Origin: Chloroflexota bacterium
Lineage (GTDB): Bacteria > Chloroflexota > Anaerolineae > Anaerolineales > Villigracilaceae
Direction: 5' to 3'
DNA: 17,681 bases
NCBI GenBank assembly: GCA_021823555.1
Contig: JAKANW010000006.1
Span: forward strand, 1 to 17,681
The stretch's first letter is position 1. Each line of letters opens with the position of its first letter. Shown here in pieces: positions 6,768 through 13,800 of this stretch. The notes under the pieces are model-generated. The model worked only from the letters and a program-made list of their open reading frames with translations, had not been told where the DNA came from and did no database searches. A program made the translations under genes and the position numbers.

Positions 6768-6877
6768 GGGTGTGTTTCATCTGGGTTGGAACCGTCCCGA
6801 AGATTGGTTGGAAAAGGCCAAAATTGGCTCAAGTTCAACCTTCGGGACGTTGCCTTCAACTTGTTTGAAACACACCC
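6768..6877. repeat. Nested palindrome with 12-bp terminal inverted repeats, CGTCCCGAAG family copy 1
   Basis: The outer arms GGGTGTGTTTCA (6768-6779) and TGAAACACACCC (6866-6877) are perfect. Inside are CGTCCCGAAG (6793-6802) and CTTCGGGACG (6840-6849), again perfect, enclosing a GG-AAAA-GGCCAAAATTGG-type centre. The inner unit recurs at 10067-10120 in the same orientation. No coding capacity; MITE-like. Confidence 0.8.
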
Positions 6878-6908
6878 TAACTCGGACAAGCCGAAACCAA
6901 AGAGGCTC

Positions 6909-6977
6909 ACCGCGAAGACCGCTAAGATCGCTAAGTTTAAAAAGGTTTTCTTTGCGTTCTTCGCGTGCTTCGCGGTT
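6909..6977. repeat. 9-mer-based palindrome, likely bidirectional terminator
   Basis: The left arm 6909-6935 is three tandem 9-mers: ACCGCGAAG, ACCGCTAAG, ATCGCTAAG. The right arm 6950-6976 is the inverted series CTTTGCGTT, CTTCGCGTG, CTTCGCGGT. The arms pair with five mismatches in 27 positions around an AT-rich loop. It sits between the ends of the convergent LysM and solute-binding genes, where it could stop transcripts from both sides. Confidence 0.8.
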
Positions 6978-7025
6978 CAAAAAATCCTTGTACAAAAAGC
7001 AAGCATTTAACTTCTAAGTTCCTAA

Positions 7026-8615
7026 TTATTTCCCATCCAGCCACATGTAACGTTCGATCGGAATATCAATGGGGGTGAAGACGTAACCCTTCACGTAGGG
7101 CTTGACCAACTGGTACGACAGATAATGCACCGTGAACAACACCGGCGCGTCATTGACGATCATCTGCTCGGCCTGCTGGTAGAGGGCGATGCGTTGGGTC
7201 ACATCCTGCTCGACGCGCGCCTGCTCGAGCAGCGCATCCAGGGCCGGGTTGGAATAGCCGCCGTTGTTTTGCTGCGCGCCGGTATGGAAGAGCACATCCG
7301 CGAAGTTTTCGGGGTCGGGATAATCGGCGCACCAGCCACCGCCGAAGATCTGCCCGTGCTTGCCGGAGTAGATCGTATCAAGGTAGAAGCTCGGCTCGAT
7401 GTTCTCGACCGTGATGGTCACGCCCAGGTTCTGCTGCCACATCTGCGCCAGGGCGGCGACATCCGCGCCGGTCGCGCTGCCCCAGCCGCTGTCGGTGTAG
7501 ACGATGGGCGGCAGGTTATCGCCATACCTGGATTGCTTGAGCAACTGCCGCGCCTGTGCCGGGTCGTAGGGCAGACCCTGGAGCGCGATGTTGAATCCGG
7601 GCAGGCCGGGCGGATACAGACCGATGGCCGGCAGGGCATGGCCGCCCATCACCACGTCAATGTATTGCTGGCGATTGAAGGCCATGCTGAACGCCTTGCG
7701 GACGTTGACATCGTCGAAGGGCGGGCGGGTGGTATCGAAGACCACGTAGCCGGTACACAATTCCACGCCGGTGAGCAGTTCCTTGTGCAGCGACTCGGTC
7801 GGGTCGGTGAAGCGGTCAATGGAGCTAACGCCGGCAATATCCACATCGCCGGTCTCGTACAGGCTTTGCGGGTCGCCGGTATACAGATTGATGACCACGT
7901 AGGGGATGGATGGCGGGCCGAGATAGAAATCTTCGTTGCGCTGGTAGACGATGCGCTGGCGATGCGTCCACTCTACCAACTTATAAGGGCCGGTGCCGTT
8001 CGGGTGGTAAACCCAATCCGGGCCGGATTCAACGTTGGCCTTGTCCACCACAAAGGCGGTCGGGTAGGTGAGCTTGAGCAGGAAGTACGGCTTGGGCGCA
8101 TCAATCGTCACTTTCAGGGTGTGATCGTCCAGCGCCTGCAAGCCGCTGATGTGATCGGCTTTGCCGGCGGCCATTTCTTTCACACCCACGATGTCGCCCA
8201 GGTAGGTGACGGCGGTCTCCGAAGCCAGGGCCGGGCCGACGGCGCGCTCCCAGGAATAGATCACATCCTGCGCGGTCACGGGGCGGCCATCGTGGAATTT
8301 GGCGTTCGTCCGCAGGTGGAAGGTGTAAACGGTTCCGTCCGCGCTCACATCCCAACTTTCGGCCAGGTCGGGGGTCAGGTTGAGGTGCGGATCGAAGGAC
8401 ACCAGCCCGCTGAAGACGCGCTTGTCGCCGGAGCCGTGCGTGGTGGCGGGATCGTAATCACGGGGATTGTTGGACTCGCCTCCTTCCAGGACCAGGGCCT
8501 GGTTCAGCGGAACGTTGATCTGCAACGCCGAGGCATTACGCGGCGCGGCGCCGAGAGAGGTGACCGCCAGCGCCAGCAGCGCAGCCAGGATGAGCAGGTT
8601 TCGGGTGCGTTTCAT
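7026..8615 (-). CDS. ABC-type peptide/solute-binding protein, extracellular family 5
   Basis: This is a periplasmic or surface substrate-binding subunit of the DppA/OppA superfamily (SBP_bac_5), which captures peptides, or in some members sugars or metals, for an ABC importer. The 529-residue product starts with signal peptide MKRTRNLLILAALLALAVTS; ASA|LQ (28-30) is a likely cleavage site. There is no lipobox Cys, unlike many Gram-positive members. Family landmarks include FSGLVSFDPHLNLTPDLAESW, VYTFHLRTNAKFHDGRPVTAQDVIYSWER, HPNGTGPYKLVEW, VRKAFSMAFNRQQYI and GWCADYPDPENF. The start is supported by AAAGGAGGG (8621-8629), 5 nt away. The upstream peptidase gene ends in an ATGA overlap with this start, which implies co-translation. 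No permease or ATPase gene lies nearby, so the partner transporter is elsewhere or absent. Confidence 0.92.
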   Translation of the reverse strand: MKRTRNLLILAALLALAVTSLGAAPRNASALQINVPLNQALVLEGGESNNPRDYDPATTHGSGDKRVFSGLVSFDPHLNLTPDLAESWDVSADGTVYTFHLRTNAKFHDGRPVTAQDVIYSWERAVGPALASETAVTYLGDIVGVKEMAAGKADHISGLQALDDHTLKVTIDAPKPYFLLKLTYPTAFVVDKANVESGPDWVYHPNGTGPYKLVEWTHRQRIVYQRNEDFYLGPPSIPYVVINLYTGDPQSLYETGDVDIAGVSSIDRFTDPTESLHKELLTGVELCTGYVVFDTTRPPFDDVNVRKAFSMAFNRQQYIDVVMGGHALPAIGLYPPGLPGFNIALQGLPYDPAQARQLLKQSRYGDNLPPIVYTDSGWGSATGADVAALAQMWQQNLGVTITVENIEPSFYLDTIYSGKHGQIFGGGWCADYPDPENFADVLFHTGAQQNNGGYSNPALDALLEQARVEQDVTQRIALYQQAEQMIVNDAPVLFTVHYLSYQLVKPYVKGYVFTPIDIPIERYMWLDGK

Positions 8616-9988
8616 TTTGTCCCTCCTTTCCTATGATTCTGGGCGCCGACGATCACACCCAGGATTATGATGCCAATCAACAGGGCCAGTACACAGCATA
8701 AGCTCAGCAGAAATAAAGTCAATGAGAGAGGCGGCCCGGAGTTTGTGGACGAGGCTGTCGGCGTCCCGGTGACGATGGAAGAGGTCGGGGCGACGAACGG
8801 CGTGGACGTGACGGCCAACGGCGCGCCGGAGACGGGCACGATGGTGGGCACAAAGGTCGGGGTGGGCTGGGCGGTCGGTTGAACGGAAACAGCTCGCGGG
8901 GCGGCCCCGATCGCTTTCCTCCAGGCGTCCTCCAGTCCATTCACGTCGAAGCCGTAGACCTTGACCAAGGCTTCATCCACGCTGGAGCCGTCGCGCAGCG
9001 CCGTCAGCAAGGAAGTCATCTTGTCCTGTCCGTAGGTCTCGACCAGGAACTTGACGATGCTGAACGACTCGCTGTAGGAAAGATAAGCTTTATCAGGAAC
9101 CTCGGAGAAACCGCCGCTGAGCGAACGCACGGTGAGCAAAGCGTCAGCCTGGATGGCCTGATCGAGTTGGCTTTGCGAGGCCGAGTCGAGCGGGCCTTCG
9201 GAATAAACGGCCAGTCCTTCGTTGAGCCAGGTGGGCACGTCGCTGAGGCAGGAGAAGGTCAGGTGCCCAACCAGCACGTGGGTCAGCTCGTGGACCTCGG
9301 CGCGGCGGCCCCAGCTTAGGTCGGCTTGCGAGATGCCGATGATGACGATGTTATGTTCAGGGAAAGCCTCCCCGCCCGTCCAGGAGGGTTCGTACAGGAT
9401 GGCGTCCTTCATGTCGTTGGTGTCGGCGTAAATGTAGAGGTCAATCGACTGGTCAACGGATAGGCCGGTGTCCTGCTTGAGGCGGGACAGCCCGTTTGTG
9501 GCCGTGGTCAGCAAATCCTGGGCGAAGGCCTGGTTCCCCTGATACCAGTGCAGGCGGATGTTTCCACTGGTAACGGTTTGCCACTGGTGAATGTTATCCA
9601 GCCAGGTGACGCTCTGCTGGTCCGAGACGGTCTCCTTGCCGGCCGGGTCGGTGAAGCGCCAGCGCCACCAAATGGTCGCACCGGGCGGCAGGGAACCGCT
9701 CTGGCGCATGTCCCAGGTCCATTCCACATCCACGCTTTTGCCGGGCGTGAATTGTGGGAAGGCCTTGGCAACCACCTGTCCACAGGTGAGTTGCTGGGTT
9801 CCATACTCCAGCGTGACCGAGGCAATGCCGGCGTCGTTTTGCAGCGTGGCATGGAAGCTGATGGTATTGGGAAAATCGAGCGTGGCCCCATCGTTGCTCA
9901 CGTCCGTGCCCGACGTGGCGTGAACGGTTTGTAGAGGCGAAAGAATGAGGAGGATGGGAATAAGGACTTGGAGGACTCTCACTCGCAT
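8612..9988 (-). CDS. Membrane-anchored gluzincin-like metallopeptidase (peptidase MA-like)
   Basis: This is a probable extracellular zinc protease tethered to the membrane. The 458-residue product has an N-terminal signal peptide (about 1-24, ending VHA). An Ig-like beta region follows (about 25-135, including IWWRWRFTDPAGKET), then a catalytic domain. The zinc motif is HELTH (233-237), followed by WLNEGLA (254-260) whose Glu257 is a plausible third ligand, as in peptidase MA-like gluzincins. After a Pro/Thr/Val-rich spacer (about 375-415) comes a hydrophobic C-terminal segment (about 419-446, LFLLSLCCVLALLIGIIILG) and a basic tail, so the catalytic domain should face outward. The start ATG 9988 is chosen over the TTG at 10018 because AAGGAG lies 5 nt before it. 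It overlaps the solute-binding gene by ATGA. The substrate is unknown. Confidence 0.88.
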   Translation of the reverse strand: MRVRVLQVLIPILLILSPLQTVHATSGTDVSNDGATLDFPNTISFHATLQNDAGIASVTLEYGTQQLTCGQVVAKAFPQFTPGKSVDVEWTWDMRQSGSLPPGATIWWRWRFTDPAGKETVSDQQSVTWLDNIHQWQTVTSGNIRLHWYQGNQAFAQDLLTTATNGLSRLKQDTGLSVDQSIDLYIYADTNDMKDAILYEPSWTGGEAFPEHNIVIIGISQADLSWGRRAEVHELTHVLVGHLTFSCLSDVPTWLNEGLAVYSEGPLDSASQSQLDQAIQADALLTVRSLSGGFSEVPDKAYLSYSESFSIVKFLVETYGQDKMTSLLTALRDGSSVDEALVKVYGFDVNGLEDAWRKAIGAAPRAVSVQPTAQPTPTFVPTIVPVSGAPLAVTSTPFVAPTSSIVTGTPTASSTNSGPPLSLTLFLLSLCCVLALLIGIIILGVIVGAQNHRKGGTK

Positions 9989-10018
9989 GATGGCTCCTTG
10001 GTCAGGGTATGGAGGCAA

Positions 10019-10027
10019 ACTATATCA
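10019..10027 (-). promoter_or_regulatory. Extended -10 for the peptidase / solute-binding operon
   Basis: Read on the - strand, positions 10027 to 10019 give TGATATAGT, an extended -10 (TGnTATAGT). The expected start site is about 24 nt before the peptidase ATG, leaving room for its AAGGAG. The -35 is poor. The equivalent - strand site in copy B (10507 to 10499) reads TGATATATT. Confidence 0.45.
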
Positions 10028-10066
10028 TGGTTTGATTAAGAGAGTGTTTTGAATTTCAGTTGAAAC

Positions 10067-10120
10067 CGTCCCGAAGGTTGGCAAAAACGACCAGATTTTC
10101 TCAACAAGACCTTCGGGACG
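10067..10120. repeat. CGTCCCGAAG palindrome, copy 2
   Basis: CGTCCCGAAGG (10067-10077) and CCTTCGGGACG (10110-10120) are perfect inverted repeats. Flanks and interior (TTGAAACCGTCCCGAAGGTT, a CAAAAACGACC interior, GACCTTCGGGACGTT) resemble the copy at 6793-6849 in the same orientation. It lies within copy A of the duplicated segment and is absent from copy B. Confidence 0.8.
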
Positions 10121-10141
10121 TTCTTTCTGCTGACATTTCCT

Positions 10142-10214
10142 CCCTCATCCCCGGCCCTTCCCCCGAGGGGGGAAGGGAGTTCCCTCTCCCAAAGGGAGAG
10201 GGCAAGGGTGAGGG
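10142..10214. repeat. CCCTCACCC-type double-hairpin palindrome, intergenic copy
   Basis: The outer arms CCCTCATCC (10142-10150) and GGGTGAGGG (10206-10214) enclose two perfect hairpins: CCCTTCCCCC/GGGGGAAGGG (10155-10164 and 10168-10177) and CCCTCTCCC/GGGAGAGGG (10182-10190 and 10194-10202). The architecture is the same as the element inside thyX at 5012-5104. It is absent from copy B of the regulatory duplication. Confidence 0.9.
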
Positions 10215-10360
10215 CGCAGGCTGGCAGTTTTCGCAGCGGAATAAATCCCTGTCGGAGTTTTCCCCGTGGGTGGTGCAGGGCGAGAATTATATATCTCGGA
10301 GCGCGTGCCTGATTCGGAGAAGTTAGAATCTGTACCATCAATGAACGTTACATTTGTCTA

Positions 10361-10389
10361 TTGCATTTGTGCGCGGGTCTCCCTATAAT
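10361..10389 (+). promoter_or_regulatory. + strand promoter in copy A
   Basis: TTGCAT (10361-10366), 17-bp spacer, TATAAT (10384-10389). Both boxes and the spacer length match the promoter in copy B. The leader downstream has an 8-bp inverted repeat GTTTCAAT/ATTGAAAC (10397-10404 and 10430-10437), then GGGAG 5 nt before ATG 10466. It would now drive only the eight-codon stub and read through into copy B. Confidence 0.65.
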
Positions 10390-10465
10390 GAAAAGTGTTT
10401 CAATTAGGGGATTGTCAATTGTCGTTGCTATTGAAACAGTAGACTTGGAAAGAAAGGGAGTAAGA

Positions 10466-10492
10466 ATGAAAAAAGCAAGCAGTAGGGTGTGA
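10466..10492 (+). pseudogene. Eight-codon stub of a truncated paralogous gene start
   Basis: ATG with a good GGGAG ribosome binding site (10456-10460) encodes MKKASSRV and then TGA. The intact gene in copy B starts MRKSYSST with the same promoter and ribosome binding site layout. The reading frame ends where copy B of the duplicated segment begins (about 10481), so codons 6-8 already derive from the second copy. This looks like the leftover start of a duplicated gene. A functional leader peptide is a less likely alternative. Confidence 0.6.
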
Positions 10493-10835
10493 AGGCAAAA
10501 TATATCATGGATTGATTAGGGGGCAGTGAGATGGATAACCGCCAAGTCGCGGAGGCTCGAAGGCGTCACGATCTCATTGAGCGGGTGGTCTCCTCACAGG
10601 GAATCAAATTTCCATGTCAGAGTCTCCATTGTGGACTTTGCGGCGTGAGGGCAGGCGGATTCGAGCGGATACCAGATTCAGAAAAACTGGAACCGCGCTA
10701 TTAATAAACGTGACATTTGTCTATTGAATTTGACTTTGGGCATCGCTATAATTTTAAGCGCGTCAATTGGGAGAAATATCAATCGCTATTTCTAAGGAAA
10801 ATATACTAGGAAGAAAAGGAGCAAAAATGAGGAAA
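10481..10835. repeat. Downstream copy (B) of the duplicated regulatory segment
   Basis: This is the second, shorter copy of the segment at 10001-10480, ending at the first codons of the SLH gene. Between about 10520 and 10680 it diverges from copy A. It holds unrelated sequence with a fragment AACCGCCAAGTCGCGGAGG (10537-10555) resembling the 9-mer palindrome family. No gene was found in 10493-10826. Confidence 0.75.
10724..10752 (+). promoter_or_regulatory. Promoter of the giant SLH protein gene
   Basis: TTGAAT (10724-10729), 17-bp spacer, TATAAT (10747-10752). It is placed as in copy A and followed by a leader of about 65-70 nt ending in AAGGAG (10816-10821), 5 nt before ATG 10827. This is a good sigma-70-type match. 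Confidence 0.7.
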
Positions 10836-13800
10836 TCATATAGCTCAACGGGACCAAGTTTATTTGTATATCATTTGTTGTATAAGTTCAGCAATTACCT
10901 GAGGCATAAATTCGGGAAATCACTTTCAGTAATTGTCATCTTATCTATAATTCTCTCTAATACACAAGCGATAGCATATGCGTCTCAAAGTCGTGGAAAT
11001 GATACGATTATTAGTCCCAATACTTCTTCTAACGACACTTGCATGCTATCAGATGGCACAGTTCGTTTAACTGTTGATAACAGTTTAGGAAATGGCGCCA
11101 CGCATGGATGTATTATAGATTACTCAGGCTTTCCAGATGTAAATGTAAAAGTTTATAACGATCATTCATTTTGGACGAAGATAGCAGTATTTGACAACCT
11201 AAGTGTAAACATCGTTTCTGAGAATGCCTGGGCACAATTTGGTTATATCCCCCCTAATTCCTTCGCGGAATTTCACTTAAGATTCGACCAGACATTTGAT
11301 TCTCGGATAATGTTTTTTATAAATGCAGCTCGTTCTGAGGATGGACGCCTCACTGCAGGTGCATTTAATATTGTATCTAAAATCCTAGGCGTGCTCGGCA
11401 TTTATATGGATGTAGCTAACTTGGACGACCTCCAATATATATTCAATGAACTTGACGCCATGGATAAGTCATCACACTTAATTCTAGCTGCCAATGCTCT
11501 AGGTGATTTTCGACTTCTAGATTTCCTTCAAGAATTCCATGACGCGCTTGGAGATGATGCCGAGATAAACATCCTTACAAATATTGCTGCTCATTTTGGA
11601 AAAACAGTAAGCGTTTCAGCATTTAAAGCTTTGTTCACAGCAATTAAAATAATATTTACGGCCAAGGATACTTGGGAAAGTGTATGGGCCATTATAACTG
11701 GATCATACGCTGGAACAGTCATTTTTACTAGTCAAGTACAATCTGATCCACCGCCACCCCACCCAAATCCAACTCCACCGCCACTGCCATCCCCTCTTCC
11801 AAATAATGATGAGGTGTCTTTTTTATCTGACATTACTTTTCCCGATGGTGCTATTGTCTCCCTTAATCAATCCTTTAACAAAACCTGGCGAGTGAAAAAT
11901 ACTGGTACTTCCACGTGGACTGGCTATAATCTAAAATTCATTAGCAATGAGCCAATGGGGGGGCCAGCAGAGGTTGCCATTCCTACAACTGCTCCCGGCG
12001 GGACGGTAGATATTTCTGTCAACCTGGTTGCTCCTTCGGTAAAAGGCGCTCATACAGGGGTCTGGCAAATCGTCAATCCGAGCGGAACTTGGGTAAGCGG
12101 GGGACAACTCACCGTTGTGATCAATGTACAAACGCAGAGCAGCAGTATTTCATTGAGCACCGATCCGCCTTCGCCTGCGGATACCAGCATGGTACGAATT
12201 CATGCCGTCGTTAATGGTTTTTCCAATTTCCGCGCCCTGCGTATCAAAATTGACGGAAGTTCACAATACGAAATCGGCGCGCCGGAAGCTTATTGGAATT
12301 GGAATACATCGGGGTATTCCATCGGGCAACACAGCATTGTCGTGGAGGTTGCCGACCAGACGGATGCTTCCTGGAGTCATCCCGAAGTAGGCAGCTATCT
12401 CTATACATTAACCGGTACGGGAGCATCCAACAATCACGCGCCGAATCGGCCTACACTTGTGCAGAACCCGGCCTACGATTGGTATGTCACGATTGGAAAT
12501 GCGCCGCAGCTCTGTGCGCAGTCGCAGGGCGACCCAGATAACGATGTGATCGCGTCATTCCATTTTGTCGGCACCGCTTCGGTCGGAACCGTGGATAGCG
12601 GCTGGGTGAGCGGTCCCTGTTACACCTTCGGCTCGATCACTCCAGGGACTTATACGTGGCACGTGCAAGTAATGGATTCGCGCGACGGTATCAGCGACTG
12701 GAGCGACTCCTGGCATTTTACCGTCGAACCTACTGGCGTCACCGCTTATATTGACCATTTTTCAACTGCTTCACCATCCAATGCAGAGCAGATAAAAATC
12801 TACGCCTGTAGTTCCGGCCATGCGGGTGTGAATATCACGTTGCGTGTACTGGTCAATGATGCAAATAACGGCACAGATTCAGGTCAATGGCACATCATCA
12901 AAGAACAGGGAAGTCCGTGCTTCAATGATACCGACGCACCGGTATGGAACACACTGGAATATGGCGACGGCTCGCATCTGGTCCGGGTGGTGGCAATGGC
13001 CATTCAACCTGATGCAGGAAGCATTTCGGACAACGTCTATGTCCTCAATCATCGCCGCCCGTATAGTCCAAGCCAGATAGCGCCCGTTGCTTCGTCTGGA
13101 AATCCGCAGGATGCAGTCTATTTAAACTCGCGCGCTGTTACATTCCAATGGAGCCCGACGATCCGCGCACAATCCTATACTTTGTATGTGAGTACGACTT
13201 CTTCTCCGAGTACCGACCCCAATCCGGTCTTCACGCAAACATTTGATTCAACGGTTAATCAATCCACGGTGAACTTCAGTCAGAATTATTCCGCGCTCTA
13301 CTGGCAGGTGATGGCTACAAATGATATTGGGAGCAGCGGCTCGAATATCCAAATTTTTGGGCTTGACCAGCAGGCTCCGTCTTGTATAGTCTCTGGCCTC
13401 GTATCACCTACTTATTCCAATGTGTTCCAGGTCAATTGGAACAGCTCAGATGACCTGGCCGGCGTACGAACTTCTGACATTCAGTTTATGGATTCTACGC
13501 GCAGTACATGGGAAGACTGGCTGACAAGTACGCCCTTTTCCAAAACCTACGATTTGTTCAACGGACAACCGGGGCATACGTATTTCTTCCGTTGCCGGGC
13601 AACCGACAATGCCAATAACGCAGGAACCTATCCGGCATCTGCGGACACTTCCATCATGGTTGATCCGTTTTCGCAACCAGGCACTCCCTGGTGGGATCAA
13701 GCATATGGCCAAAAGCGAAATATCGTTGTTCTAAATAATATGTCTGGTATACCGCTGCCCCAAGGATATCCGATCCACGTGCATTTCGACAGCACCACTA

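Larger units (their letters stand above)
10001..10480. repeat. Upstream copy (A) of a duplicated divergent regulatory segment
   Basis: Copy A starts GGGTATGGAGGCAAACTATA (10004-10023) and runs through a - strand -10, two inserted palindromes, a + strand promoter (10361-10389), a ribosome binding site and an ATG. Copy B at 10481-10835 repeats these in the same order: 'GGCAAAnTATATCATGGnTTGATTA' near the start and 'ACGTnACATTTGTCTATTG' before the -10. The offset is 480 at the start and 363 at the -10 box. Copy A is therefore about 117 bp longer, roughly the size of its inserted palindromes. Confidence 0.8.

Noticed and set aside
7125..8636. 503-codon open frame on the + strand
   Set aside because: It lies antisense to the solute-binding protein, which has clear family motifs, a signal peptide and a ribosome binding site. 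The + strand product shows no family features and is a shadow frame of high-GC DNA.
10036..10341. Small open frames on both strands across the regulatory region
   Set aside because: Their products are translations of the CGTCCCGAAG and CCCTCACCC palindromes and lack ribosome binding sites.
10767..10826. TTG start for the giant SLH protein, 20 codons upstream
   Set aside because: No Shine-Dalgarno is present and it sits in the leader just after the promoter. ATG 10827 has AAGGAG 5 nt away and matches the start position in the duplicated copy.
10001..10835. CRISPR array or small RNA gene
   Set aside because: The repeats are two long diverged segments with promoters, not short regularly spaced units, and no stable RNA fold apart from inserted palindromes was recognised.
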